Assembly: GCA_023387375.1 (NCBI GenBank)
Contig: JAEWIE010000042.1
Coordinates: 1-64,000 of the forward strand
Reading direction: 5' to 3'
Source: Bacteroidota bacterium
GTDB lineage: Bacteria > Bacteroidota > Bacteroidia > Flavobacteriales > Weeksellaceae
Length of the DNA: 64,000 nucleotides
The translations under genes were made by a program, and so were the position numbers. The notes under the pieces were generated by a model. The model saw only the letters and a program-made list of their open reading frames with translations, made no database searches and was not told where the DNA came from. Positions 15,383 through 27,200 of the stretch are shown in pieces (position 1 is the stretch's first letter; every line of letters begins with the position of its first letter).

Positions 15383-18034
15383 ATGAGGTATTTATTCCTA
15401 GTATTGCTGCTTGGGTTCGTGAAAATTTCAGCGCAGTCTGAAGTGAGTGGAACCGTTGTTTTAGAAGATCATCCTGGAGAGTTTAAAGCGAGCGTACTTC
15501 TCAAGAATGAGAAGGGCGCAATTGAGACCTATTCTTTTACGAACAAAGCGGGTGGATTTAAAATTTCGACTAGTAATATCGGGCAATTTAAATTGGAAAT
15601 CAAAGTATTTAATTACAATCCCAAATCAATCGACATTACCCTTAATTCGACCAATCAGAAGATCGAACTTGGCCTTGTTGAAGTGGATAAGCTCAAAGAG
15701 GCGGAGATTAAGGAAGTAGTTATTACCAGGACTACCCCCATTAAAACCAAAAAAGATACAATTGAATTTAACGTACAAAGTTTTGAAAGCGGCTCTGAAT
15801 TAAATCTCGAAGAACTTCTGAAGAAACTACCGGGTATCACGGTCGAGAATGACGGAAAAATAAAGTATGGCAATACCGAGATACAACGCGTGATGATTGA
15901 GAATGACGATCTTTTTGAACGCGGCTATCAGACTTTGACGCAAAATATGCCGACTAGCCCGATTTCGAAAGTTCAAGTCCTTAAAAACTATTCAAAAAAC
16001 AAGCTCCTCAAAGGCATTGAAGATTCGCAAGATGTGGCCCTAAATTTAACCCTAAAAGAGGGTGCAAAGAGCAAATGGTTCGGAAATGCGATCCTTGCCT
16101 CCACTAGCTTTGAAGAGAAAATGCATCAGGTTAAGTTCAATGCAATGAACTTCTCGAAGAAGAGAAAAATCTATGCCCTATTTAATTACAATAATTTGGG
16201 ACTCGATGAAATGAAAGGAGTGGAGTATCTCATTGAGCCAAGCTCTGAAAAAGAGGTTGAAAATGTAGGGGAACTTTCCACGCTATCCATTTTAAATCTT
16301 CATTCCAAAAATGCGCAGTTCGAAGACAAACGATCAAATTTCAATGACGATAAATTAGCCTCACTTAATTACATTTATAATTTTGATCGAGACTGGAAGC
16401 TAAAGGTAGTGACAGTTTTCAATCAGACCGAAAATAAAAATTACCTAGAAGGATCTTATAAGTTTGACGATGGGAAAGTGCAGTTCACCAATAGTGAAAG
16501 TAAGTCATGGAAGCAAAATCGTCAAAACGTAGTAGGTAAACTTGAACTCTTAAAAGAGTCTAAAAACTCTTCACTCTTAATTTACAACAAGATTTCTCAG
16601 CTAAATGAGGACAACCACAACGAGTTCCTATTTAATCATCTATCCAACTTTCAGAAAGGAGAGAATCGTTTGTTTGCCAATGAAAATAGGGTGGTGTATA
16701 CGAAGAAAATAGATTCGAGCCAGGCCTTTGTTGCTGTGGCTAAATACAACCTGCAAAGGCGCCCTTATCAATTCATTGATGAAAATGATGTCTTTACGCA
16801 GATTACAGGGAATTCCAAGGTCGTTAAATCTAGGCAAGACATACATTCAAGCATGCATTTTGGAGGACTTAAATTTTCTTATTTAAAAAGCTGGAGCGAG
16901 GATCAATCGTTCGAGTGGCAATTGGGAGATGAGTGGAAAAGGGAAGACTTAAGCTCCGGTATTTCCCTATTTGATAGGGAGAACGAAAGGATCGCTTTTG
17001 AGGATGCACGCTTCAAAAATTCAACTGAACTAACGCGCAATAAACTTTTCGCTCAATTCAAGTATGCTAATCAATTTAGAAAATGGCGCTACGGAGTGAC
17101 GCTGCTCAATCAGTATATTTCTTCTCAACATAATTTTGAGAATAAGCAGCAGCAGGGGTTCTACCTTTCTCCCATGCTTAAATTAGCATACAGCGATCAA
17201 AAATTGGGAAACTTTACCCTTTCTTCCTCTAGGAGCTTCGCATCCACAAACATTCTAGAAAGTTTTACGCACGCCATTTACCAAGGGAACCGCAGTTTTC
17301 AGGAAAGCCAAATCGGTCTAAAACAGTTACCAGAACTAAATCTTACATTTCTGTACAATGTAGGAGATATTCTATCCGAATATTTGACTTTCAGTGCTAT
17401 GTATTTCAAAAATGAAGACTATATAGCGGCGCATCGCATCGTGAATCCGCATTACACCTTCAACCAAAGTATCCTTGTCAAGGACAATTCAAATCTGTTT
17501 TTGAATCTGAATCTGCATAAATACCTTCGATTTTTGAATTCTCGACTTAGTTTGCACCATTCGTATGGAGCCTCGGCCTATGCAAGCAAAGTAAACGACA
17601 GCGATCTTATTAATACAAAGTTTTCCAATTTCAAAACGGGCTTTGAATTGAAATCAGGGGCTAGTCAAAAAATCTCTTACGAGCTGGGATACGAGTGGAT
17701 CTTCAATTCCATTGATTCTGATGTAAAAAAAGGAAAATACACAGATCAGAAAGGATTTGTAAATCTGTATTACAGTGTAGGTCAAAATCTACAACTTGAG
17801 TCCTTTTACGAATTCTTTAACTATGGTCATACGCAAAACAGCTCCACTCAGTTTTTAGATTTTAGAGCGGCGTATCACTTGAAAAAATGGAAACTGAATC
17901 TGTTTTTAAGAGGCAACAATCTTTTAAATACGGATGAGATTCAACGTTATTCCCTTACGAATATTAGTGAAAGCCTTTACACGCAAAAGTTGTTGCCAAG
18001 ACATATAGTCCTAGGACTAAACAAAACCTTTTAG
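15383..18034 (+). CDS. TonB-dependent-receptor-like outer-membrane barrel protein
   Basis: An 883-residue protein: signal peptide (about 1-19, ending ISAQ), a carboxypeptidase-regulatory-like beta sandwich (about 20-105), a linker with KEVVITRT, a plug-like domain (LEELLKKLPGITVENDGKIKYGNTEI, about 145-235), then a long beta-barrel region ending in an aromatic residue (GLNKTF), as outer-membrane proteins do. I see no clear TonB box, so whether it is energised by TonB is uncertain. ATG 15383 is preferred to TTG 15377. It follows the GLPGLI gene almost directly, and the two probably work together, with the small secreted protein as a possible ligand or cargo. Its last four bases overlap the end of ribF on the other strand. 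Confidence 0.85.
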   Translation: MRYLFLVLLLGFVKISAQSEVSGTVVLEDHPGEFKASVLLKNEKGAIETYSFTNKAGGFKISTSNIGQFKLEIKVFNYNPKSIDITLNSTNQKIELGLVEVDKLKEAEIKEVVITRTTPIKTKKDTIEFNVQSFESGSELNLEELLKKLPGITVENDGKIKYGNTEIQRVMIENDDLFERGYQTLTQNMPTSPISKVQVLKNYSKNKLLKGIEDSQDVALNLTLKEGAKSKWFGNAILASTSFEEKMHQVKFNAMNFSKKRKIYALFNYNNLGLDEMKGVEYLIEPSSEKEVENVGELSTLSILNLHSKNAQFEDKRSNFNDDKLASLNYIYNFDRDWKLKVVTVFNQTENKNYLEGSYKFDDGKVQFTNSESKSWKQNRQNVVGKLELLKESKNSSLLIYNKISQLNEDNHNEFLFNHLSNFQKGENRLFANENRVVYTKKIDSSQAFVAVAKYNLQRRPYQFIDENDVFTQITGNSKVVKSRQDIHSSMHFGGLKFSYLKSWSEDQSFEWQLGDEWKREDLSSGISLFDRENERIAFEDARFKNSTELTRNKLFAQFKYANQFRKWRYGVTLLNQYISSQHNFENKQQQGFYLSPMLKLAYSDQKLGNFTLSSSRSFASTNILESFTHAIYQGNRSFQESQIGLKQLPELNLTFLYNVGDILSEYLTFSAMYFKNEDYIAAHRIVNPHYTFNQSILVKDNSNLFLNLNLHKYLRFLNSRLSLHHSYGASAYASKVNDSDLINTKFSNFKTGFELKSGASQKISYELGYEWIFNSIDSDVKKGKYTDQKGFVNLYYSVGQNLQLESFYEFFNYGHTQNSSTQFLDFRAAYHLKKWKLNLFLRGNNLLNTDEIQRYSLTNISESLYTQKLLPRHIVLGLNKTF

Positions 18035-18954
18035 TCCTGGAAAAACTCTCTCGTTTTGCTTTCGTCCTGTTTTAGTTTTTCCTTAAGCGGTTCAAGGCCT
18101 TCAAAATCTATTTCTTCGTGAAGAAAATCTTTAAAATGCACCTCTATGGATTCGCCGTAAATATCCTCGTTAAAATCAAGGATGTTTACTTCCACTGTGA
18201 GGCTTTCTCCGCCCACGGTTGGGTTTGTTCCAATGCTGAGCATTCCTTTGTAAGGTTTATCATTAACGAAAACTTCCGCAATATAGGCGCCTTTTTTAGG
18301 AAGTAGTTTAAGAGGACTCACCTCTAAATTTGCGGTAGGGTAGCCAAGGGTACGTCCTAGTTTTTTGCCATGAACCACGGTTCCGCTTAAACTATAGTCA
18401 TAGCCAAGCATCGCATTCGCTTCTTTTATATTGCCATCCTCTAAAGCTTCTCTAATTTTTGTCGAAGAAATGGTTTCCAAATGAAGGTTTACGGCTTCCA
18501 TTTGTTCCACTTCAAATCCTAGTTTAGGAGCAAGCGATTCAAGAAGCTGAAAGTTTCCGCTACGGTTTTTTCCAAATACATGGTCGTATCCCACAATAAG
18601 ATGTTTAACTTTTAAGCGCTTCACTAGGATCTCCTCGACAAATTCGGTCCCGCTTAGGTTTCTAAATTCCTCAGAAAAGTCTTGAATTTGAAGAAAATCA
18701 ATGCCCAGTGTCTCGAATCGATTCTTTTTTTCCTCAAGCGTAGTAAGCAGTTTTAAAGAATCGCTCGGATTAAAAACGAGTCTTGGGTGCGGCCAAAAGG
18801 TGAGAATACCAGTTCTTAAATTTCGAGACTCTGCTCGCTGCTTCAGCTTCTTTATAATAGACTGATGTCCCAAATGAACACCATCAAACATGCCAAGAGA
18901 GAGTGCCACAGGGCCCCCACTTGTATTCTCCTTACTATTTTGGTAAACTTCCAA
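18031..18954 (-). CDS. ribF: Bifunctional riboflavin kinase / FAD synthetase
   Basis: A 307-residue enzyme making FMN and then FAD. The N-terminal adenylyltransferase domain (about 15-180) has LSLGMFDGVHLGHQSII, with the HxGH-type nucleotide motif, and STKIREAL. The C-terminal flavokinase domain (about 185-307) has GRTLGYPTANLE and SIGTNPTVGG. The start is a TTG at 18954: the family N-terminus (EVYQNSK) begins there, no earlier ATG is in frame, and a -7 box lies 17 bases upstream. Confidence 0.93.
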   Translation of the reverse strand: MEVYQNSKENTSGGPVALSLGMFDGVHLGHQSIIKKLKQRAESRNLRTGILTFWPHPRLVFNPSDSLKLLTTLEEKKNRFETLGIDFLQIQDFSEEFRNLSGTEFVEEILVKRLKVKHLIVGYDHVFGKNRSGNFQLLESLAPKLGFEVEQMEAVNLHLETISSTKIREALEDGNIKEANAMLGYDYSLSGTVVHGKKLGRTLGYPTANLEVSPLKLLPKKGAYIAEVFVNDKPYKGMLSIGTNPTVGGESLTVEVNILDFNEDIYGESIEVHFKDFLHEEIDFEGLEPLKEKLKQDESKTREFFQD

Positions 18955-18971
18955 GCGACTTAATTTAGGTG

Positions 18972-18979
18972 CAAAAGTA
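18972..18979 (-). promoter_or_regulatory. -7 promoter box of ribF
   Basis: TACTTTTG on the minus strand, 17 bases upstream of the TTG start; it supports that start. No TTG at the -33 distance. Confidence 0.5.
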
Positions 18980-19119
18980 ATAAATTGAAATGAGCTTTAG
19001 GGCATAAGTGTAGGGGAGGCCTTGAAAGTGCTACTCAAATTGTTCACTCCTTTGATTTTTTGCTTTTTAGCAATTTCAGGAGCAGATAAAAATCATGATA
19101 AAAATCTTAGAAATTGAAA

Positions 19120-20676
<1,557 letters not shown>

Positions 20677-20728
20677 AAGTAGTTAAAAGCGCTTTATGCC
20701 TAAAGCTTAAAGCCCAAAGCAAAAACGT

Positions 20729-21010
20729 ATGAATATTAAAATTTTAACTCCAGAGTTCGTCGTATTTGAAGGTGAAGTGAAATCTGTTTTGCTTCCTGGA
20801 AAATCAGGTGAGTTTCATATCATGAAAAATCACGCCGCGATCGTTTCTTCTTTAGGGTTTGGTAAGATCAAACTTTATACGAATGAAATTAGCGATGAGT
20901 TTTCAAAGCATTTCACAAAAGAGAATGAGAAAGACTCTGTCTTCTCTTACGAAATCAAAAGTGGTGTCGTGGAATTCAATCATGAAAAAGGAATTATTCT
21001 AGCTGACTAA
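20729..21010 (+). CDS. atpC: F1 ATP synthase subunit epsilon (short form)
   Basis: A 93-residue protein matching only the N-terminal beta-sandwich of epsilon (MNIKILTPEFVVFEGEVKSVLLPGKSGEF...MKNHAAIVSSL). The C-terminal helical hairpin that inhibits ATP hydrolysis in longer epsilon subunits is absent; the frame ends after GIILAD. A short epsilon is usual for Bacteroidota, as far as I know. It follows atpD by 52 bases and is closed by a terminator. Confidence 0.93.
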   Translation: MNIKILTPEFVVFEGEVKSVLLPGKSGEFHIMKNHAAIVSSLGFGKIKLYTNEISDEFSKHFTKENEKDSVFSYEIKSGVVEFNHEKGIILAD

Positions 21011-21032
21011 GCTTAAAAGAGTATAAACACAA

Positions 21033-21062
21033 AAAAGACCTCTACTTATGTAGGGGTCTTTT
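21033..21062 (+). terminator. Terminator after atpC
   Basis: 13-base stem (AAAAGACCTCTAC / GTAGGGGTCTTTT, one T-G wobble) with a TTAT loop, ending in Ts. Confidence 0.85.
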
Positions 21063-21107
21063 GCTTTGGTATTTGAAGCCTCCACGGAGAGCTTTTTTAT
21101 TCAGAGT

Positions 21108-21518
21108 TTACGCGTCGTAATCGCCCTGCGCTTCCGGTTGGTAAACGATCTGATCAATCACAATCTTGGTGCTTCCTGAGGGAAGTTGCCAATCGATTTC
21201 ATCGCCTACTTTGTATCCGATCAGTGCGATGGCAACCGCTGAGAAAATAGAGATTTTCTTTTCTTTGATGTTGGCCTGACTAGGGTACACTAATTTGATT
21301 TCCGTTTGCGTCTTTGTATTGGCAAAATGGAATTTCACCACAGAGTTCATTGTGATGACATCCGCGGGTACATTTTGAGGATCCACAAGTTTTGCAGATT
21401 TAAGCTCTTTGGAAAGCTGTTCGGCTTCTGAAGCTTTAATGCTTCCGTCCTGCTTTGCGGAGCTAATGCACTGGAAAATTTTTGCGTAGTCGTTTTTGTT
21501 AATGATTAAAGTATTCAT
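21108..21518 (-). CDS. GreA/GreB C-terminal-domain (Rnk-like) factor
   Basis: A 136-residue protein: a short N-terminal helical part (about 1-45) and a GreA/GreB-type C-terminal FKBP-like domain (about 50-130), recognised by SVVKFHFANTKTQTEIKLVYPSQAN, ISIFSAVAIALIGYKVGDEIDW and LPSGSTKIVIDQIVYQPE. It lacks the long coiled coil of GreA, so it resembles Rnk, which binds RNA polymerase but cannot cleave backtracked RNA. ATG 21518 is used; the frame is open to 21545 but the extra residues do not fit the family. Confidence 0.85.
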   Translation of the reverse strand: MNTLIINKNDYAKIFQCISSAKQDGSIKASEAEQLSKELKSAKLVDPQNVPADVITMNSVVKFHFANTKTQTEIKLVYPSQANIKEKKISIFSAVAIALIGYKVGDEIDWQLPSGSTKIVIDQIVYQPEAQGDYDA

Positions 21519-21544
21519 AATAATTTGGTTTTGGTTAATTGGCA

Positions 21545-21578
21545 TAAAAAAACCGTTTGAATAGTTTCAAACGGTTTT
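21545..21578 (-). terminator. Terminator after the alpha-oxoamine synthase gene
   Basis: On the minus strand, stem AAACCGTTTGAA / TTCAAACGGTTT with a 4-base loop followed by Ts, between the oxoamine synthase stop and the Rnk-like start. Confidence 0.82.
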
Positions 21579-21615
21579 GTATTATACTTTTATAAAAGTT
21601 TACATCGGTTTAAAA

Positions 21616-22875
21616 CTATAAGTTCTTTTCCTTTTCAATTTGTTCTGCTTGTTTTCTGTAGGTTCCGTCCGTAAGTTTACTATGGATGGCTTCAAACGCA
21701 GCAAGAGTTTCGTTGATTTCAGCATCCGTATGGGATGCAGTTGGAATTAATCTTAAAAGAATCATTCCTTTTGGTATCACTGGGTAGATTACTACAGAGG
21801 TGAAGATACCAAAATTCTCTCTAAGGTCTTTTACAAGTAAAGTAGCTTCTACAGTGGAACCTTGCATCATTACAGGAGTTACGCACGTGTTGGTTTCTCC
21901 AATGTTGAATCCTCTTTCTTTAAGACCTGATTGAAGTTTGTTTACGTTTTCCCATAGTTTAGCTTTAATCTCTGGTCTTGTTCTTAAAAGCTCTAAACGT
22001 TTAAGTCCTCCAATCACCATTGGCATAGTAAGAGATTTTGCGAAGATTTGAGATCTAAGGTTGAATTTAAGGTAACGGATGATTTCTTTGTTTCCTCCGA
22101 TAAAAGCTCCAAACCCTGCCATAGACTTTGCAAAAGTAGAGAAATAAACATCAATTTGATCTTGACATCCTTGTTCCTCTCCGGCTCCTGCACCTGTTTC
22201 TCCTAAAGTTCCAAACCCGTGAGCATCGTCTACTAGGAGTCTAAAGTTATATTTTTCTTTTAAAGCGCAAATTTCTTTTAGTTTACCTTGCTGTCCTCTC
22301 ATTCCAAAAACTCCTTCGGTAATGACAAGAACACCTCCGCCTTGCTCTTCAGCTACTTTCGTGGCTCTGGCTAGGTTTTTCTCTAAGCTTTCAATATCGT
22401 TATGCTTATAGGTAAAGCTTTTCCCCATGTGAAGTCTCACACCGTCTACAATACAAGCATGAGAGTCTGCATCATAAACGACCACATCGTGTCTAGATAG
22501 CAAGGCATCAATGGTGGAAACCATTCCTTGGTATCCAAAGTTTAGTACGTATGCGGATTCTTTCTTAATGAAAGAAGCAAGTTCTTTTTCTAATTGTAAG
22601 TGTTGATCTGTTTCCCCAGACATGGCTCTAGCTCCCATTGGGTAAAACATTCCGTACTGGGCAGCAGCTTTTGCATCTGCCTCCAGAACTTCAGGATGGT
22701 TACAAAGTCCTAAATAGTCGTTCGCCGACCAAAAAACAACTTCCCGTCCTTGAAATTTCATTCTAGGTCCCACAGGGCCTTCAAGTCTTGGGAAAATAAA
22801 GTATCCTTCTGCATAATCTGCAAATTGTCCTAGAGGTCCAGGGTTCTCGACAATGCGATCAAATATATCTACCAT
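21616..22875 (-). CDS. Alpha-oxoamine synthase family enzyme (serine palmitoyltransferase-like)
   Basis: A 419-residue PLP enzyme of the family that condenses an amino acid with an acyl thioester. WSANDYLGLCNHPEVLEA at about 48-65, DDAHGFGTLGETG with the PLP-contacting Asp/His, and YFSTFAKSMAGFGAF with the PLP lysine are all visible. Family members make sphingoid bases (serine), sulfonolipid bases (cysteate), KAPA or ALA. The protein lacks features that decide the substrate. The upstream gene encodes a cysteine-synthase-like enzyme, and together they could make cysteate and condense it into a capnine-type sulfonolipid base; serine palmitoyltransferase is the main alternative. Confidence 0.85.
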   Translation of the reverse strand: MVDIFDRIVENPGPLGQFADYAEGYFIFPRLEGPVGPRMKFQGREVVFWSANDYLGLCNHPEVLEADAKAAAQYGMFYPMGARAMSGETDQHLQLEKELASFIKKESAYVLNFGYQGMVSTIDALLSRHDVVVYDADSHACIVDGVRLHMGKSFTYKHNDIESLEKNLARATKVAEEQGGGVLVITEGVFGMRGQQGKLKEICALKEKYNFRLLVDDAHGFGTLGETGAGAGEEQGCQDQIDVYFSTFAKSMAGFGAFIGGNKEIIRYLKFNLRSQIFAKSLTMPMVIGGLKRLELLRTRPEIKAKLWENVNKLQSGLKERGFNIGETNTCVTPVMMQGSTVEATLLVKDLRENFGIFTSVVIYPVIPKGMILLRLIPTASHTDAEINETLAAFEAIHSKLTDGTYRKQAEQIEKEKNL

Positions 22876-22970
22876 TAATTATGTAATTTATTAAGTTTCA
22901 AAGTTACTGAAAATTTAACTATTTTGGAATCTTTTGCTTCGGCAAAAACCGGCGAGATAACGGCTTTTTT

Positions 22971-24008
22971 TTATTCGGCACATTCGGGCGCAAGGGGAGA
23001 ATTAGCATTATTCTCTAGCGTGGTTTGAAAGCCTTGCTCGCGCATCCAATCATCGCTATACACTTTGGTCATGTAACGAGAACCGTGGTCTGGGAAGATT
23101 AAGACCACAACATCCGTTGAGCTTACTGCATTCTCCTCGCAGTATTGCAAAAAGCCTTGCGTCACCGCTCCTGTGGTATAACCTCCCATGATGCCTTCTT
23201 TTAGAGCAATCTCACGGGTGCGATAAGCGGAATCCTCATCGTTTACGCGAACATAGGAATCAATCTGATCAAAAAGTAGGGCACCTGGAATTAAGTTTTT
23301 CCCCATGCCTTCAATCTGATAGGGACCGATATCTTCTGGATTTATTTTTCCGTTATCAAAATAGCCTTTTAAAATAGATCCAACAGCATCCACACCAATC
23401 ACCTTGACATTCGGATTTTGTTCTTTCAAATATTTTCCTGTACCGGTTAAAGTTCCTCCCGTTCCTGTGCATGCAAAAAGATGGGTAATCTTTCCTTGGG
23501 TTTGCTCCCAGATTTCAGGACCGGTGGTAAGGTAATGGGCCTCCGTGTTGAGTTCGTTAAAATATTGATTTATGTAGACGGAGTTGGGAGTTGCTTTCGC
23601 AATACTCTTCGCCACTTCATAATACGATCTTGGATCCTCTGGAGCGACATTGGCTGGGCAAATATGCACCTCAGCTCCTAGGGATTTAAGAAATGCAATT
23701 TTTTCAGGTTTGGTTTTGTCACTGACGGCTAATATGCACTTATATCCTTTGACAACACTTACCATGGCTACCGAAAACCCCGTATTTCCAGAAGTGGTTT
23801 CCACAATAATAGATCCTTTCTTTAGAAGTCCCTTCTTTTCTGCGTTCTCAATGATGTGAAGCGCAATTCGATCCTTTGCACTATGTCCAGGATTGAAGGC
23901 TTCAATCTTTGCATAGACAGTTGCCTTCGTGTTTTCAGTCACATGATTGAGTTTTACTAGTGGTGTTTTCCCAATCAGCTCCAGAATGTTATTGTAAACT
24001 TTTGTCAT
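22971..24008 (-). CDS. PLP-dependent cysteine/cysteate synthase-like enzyme
   Basis: A 345-residue fold-type II PLP enzyme. The Schiff-base lysine is in NPGHSAKDRIALHII, the substrate loop is ETTSGNTGFSVA, and the PLP-phosphate loop is CTGTGGTLTGTGKYL. It lacks the C-terminal CBS domains of cystathionine beta-synthase. The usual assignment would be cysteine synthase or the catalytic core of cystathionine beta-synthase; next to an alpha-oxoamine synthase, a cysteate-forming role is possible (inference). The gap to the downstream gene is 95 bases with a weak hairpin. Confidence 0.85.
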   Translation of the reverse strand: MTKVYNNILELIGKTPLVKLNHVTENTKATVYAKIEAFNPGHSAKDRIALHIIENAEKKGLLKKGSIIVETTSGNTGFSVAMVSVVKGYKCILAVSDKTKPEKIAFLKSLGAEVHICPANVAPEDPRSYYEVAKSIAKATPNSVYINQYFNELNTEAHYLTTGPEIWEQTQGKITHLFACTGTGGTLTGTGKYLKEQNPNVKVIGVDAVGSILKGYFDNGKINPEDIGPYQIEGMGKNLIPGALLFDQIDSYVRVNDEDSAYRTREIALKEGIMGGYTTGAVTQGFLQYCEENAVSSTDVVVLIFPDHGSRYMTKVYSDDWMREQGFQTTLENNANSPLAPECAE

Positions 24009-24033
24009 TTTAAATGGTGCTAAAAAGCATGGG

Positions 24034-24041
24034 CAAAAATA
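24034..24041 (-). promoter_or_regulatory. -7 promoter box of the cysteine-synthase-like gene
   Basis: TATTTTTG on the minus strand, 25 bases before the ATG at 24008. The rest of 24042-24221 holds no gene. Confidence 0.45.
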
Positions 24042-24221
24042 CGAAAAATTATTGGTTTAGGGGAATATTCCCTTTTCTTTTCCTTGACGAATCTATGCAC
24101 CTAATAGGATAAAACGTGGAGAAAAGACACTTTACGAATCGACCAAAGACTTAAATTTAGGGAGGAAGAACTTACGCTTTTAAGATAAAAAATCCTATTT
24201 TCGCATCATTAATTTATACGA

Positions 24222-27200
24222 ATGAAAAATTGGAGCTTTAAGACTTGGAATACGGCCCTAGGTTGGGGTGTTTTTGGGATCTCACTTCTTACTTACCTTC
24301 TTACTATGGAGAGAAAGTTTAGCTTTTGGGACACTGGAGAATACATTTCCTCTGCCGTGAAACTAGAGGTAACTCACGCACCAGGAGCCGCGCTCTTCCA
24401 ACTGGTAGGAGCCGTCTTCGCCATGTTTGCCTTTGGAGATGGAGCGAACTATTCCGTGGTTATTAATGCAATGTCCGCACTTTTTTCAGCCCTTACAATT
24501 CTTTTTCTATTCTGGACCGTGACTCATTTGCTACAAAGAATTTTAGTGAAAGAGGACACTACCATTTCACGAAGTCAGAAAATCGCCATTCTCTTTTCTG
24601 GACTTGTAGGATCCTTAGCTTTCGCTTTCTCGGATACATTTTGGTATTCTGCTGTAGAAGGAGAAGTGTACTCGATGGCCTCCCTTTTTATCGCCCTTAT
24701 TTTGTGGCTTATCACGAGATGGGAGTCTCAGTATGGAGAAAAAGGAAACGAGAGGTGGCTGATTTTAATTGCCTTTACCATTGGGCTTTCTGTTGGAGTG
24801 CATATGATGGCTATGCTCGTCATTCCTGCTGTTTGCCTTATTTACTATGCAAGAAATTATGAATTTAGCTGGAAGAGTTTTCTTTACGCCAATTTAATCA
24901 CCTTAGGGGTACTAATTTTTGTGTTTAAACTGATTTTCCCAGCGGTAATGAGCCTCTTTGGGAAAATTGAAATCTTCGCCGTGAACGGTTTAGGACTTCC
25001 GTTTCACTCGGGTACCCTCATTGCATTTTTGCTGTTAGCAGCAGCAGGTTATTTGGTGATAAAAAATTCAAGAAAAAAATCCTCACTCATTCAAACCTCA
25101 GCGCTTTCTGTGGTGTTCATGATTATTGGTTTTTCTTGTTGGCTTGTGATTCCTATCCGAGCGAATGCAAACCCGCCAATGAACCTAAACAATCCGGACA
25201 ACGCCATTGGAATGCTCGATTATTACAACCGAGTACAGTATGGAGATTGGCCTTTATTCAAAGGACAAAACTATACTCAGGCTCTTGATTTTGACGGCAT
25301 AGCAAAAAACGAGGACGGGTCTTACAAGCAAAACAAAACGGGAGATGTTTACGAGAAGGATGAATCAACGAATTCCTACAGAAAAGTAGGAGAGCGTTTC
25401 AACTATGTGTATTCCCCTGAGCATATTTCCCTAATGCCTCGTATGTTTAACGACGATAAGGATGTGATGGCCAATTATATCTCTATGTACGGCGCGCCAG
25501 ACTTTACTTTTAATTTCGACAATCCGGATTATGCGGACTCTCAAGAAGCGCATCAGATTTTTGATGAGTTAAGAGCCAAGTACGAGAGTGGAGAAATGAC
25601 GGTAGACGACTATCTTCAAATAAAGCCTTACAATCTAATTAATGTGCAAAGACCTTCCTTTGGACAAAACCTTGATTATTTTATCACCTTCCAAAATGGA
25701 TACTATTTTGTTCGTTATCTGATGTGGAATTTTGTAGGTCGTCAGAATGACCTCGAAGGCCATATGGAGAACAACAGAGGAAACTGGATCTCCGGTTTTT
25801 CTTTTATAGACAACGCACTTTGGGGAAACCAAGATAACGTTCCTGCCAAATACAAAAACGAGAGTACAGTGGCCTTTTATTTCCTCCCTCTTCTCTTAGG
25901 ACTTTTAGGAATGTATTTTCAATTAAATAAGGATTTTGGTCGTTTTTATGCGATGCTTTCCCTTTTCATTTTAACCAGTGTAGGAATTATTTTTTATACC
26001 GGAGTGAAACCTTTTGAACCAAGAGAAAGGGACTACGCGATGGTAGGGTCTTTCTTTGCCTTTGCCATATGGATAGGCCTAGGTGCAGGCGCAATTCTTT
26101 TAGAAGGACAAAAAAGAGTGAAATCCAAAGCTGCCCTCATTGTAGGAGGTGTGGTGCTTCTAGGGGTTCCTGCCATGATGGGATTCCAGAATTACAACGT
26201 GCACGATCGAAGTGGTCGCTCTACAGCCTACGATTATGCATATTCTACGCTTAAAAGTCTCCCTCAGAATGGAATTCTGTTTGTCTATGGAGATAATGAT
26301 ACTTATCCTGTATGGGCAATCCAAGAAACAGAACGCTTTAGAGACGATGTGAAAGTGGTGAATTTTACACTTCTTTCCACACCATGGAATATTGATCAGG
26401 TTAAAAGAAGAACCTACAATTCGATGCCGATTCCTTCTACCCTGACGCACGCTGAGTATAGAGAAGGCGTAAACGATCAGATCTATGTCATGCAAAAAGA
26501 GATGTGGCAAGAGCTTCTGAGTGATCCGGGATCCAGAGGTCTTTCAAGCGCAGAGATGCAAGAGTTTCAAAAATTCAAGGACATGGATTCCATGCCGATT
26601 AAAGAAGCGCTTGCGTTCTTAAAACAAAAATCTCCAGGTAAGGATGCAATCCTCAAACTTCTTTTTGGAGATAGCAAATACGAGAGATTTAATATCCTTC
26701 CCGTTTCGAAATTGGTGATTCCTGTGAACAAGCAAAATGTGCTGAAAAGCGGAATTGTAAAGCCTCAGGATCAGAACAAAATCGTGAGCGAGATTACAAT
26801 TGATTATACGCGAACCAATTTGTTTAAAAACAATTTGATGCTCCTCGATATCCTAGCGAACTTTGATTGGAAACGTCCTATTAATTTCTCTACAGGAGGC
26901 ATCTATGACAATGAAAACATTTTCTACTTAAATGAATATTTACAGTACGATGGATTCTCTTATCGATTAGTTCCTATTCATACGCCTGCAAGTGGAACGG
27001 GTGAAATGGGTAGAGTAGATGGAGAGTCCCTGTATTCCATTGTGAAGAATTACCGTTGGGGCAACTTCAAGGATCTTTCTGTGCATTTTGATGAAACCTG
27101 TACGCAGAATATTATGGGTTACAGAAACTCTGTAGGTCGCGCCGCTGAGGCGCTTGCGAAATCGGGACAAAAAGCCAAAGCGGTGGAGCTTCTCGATTTA

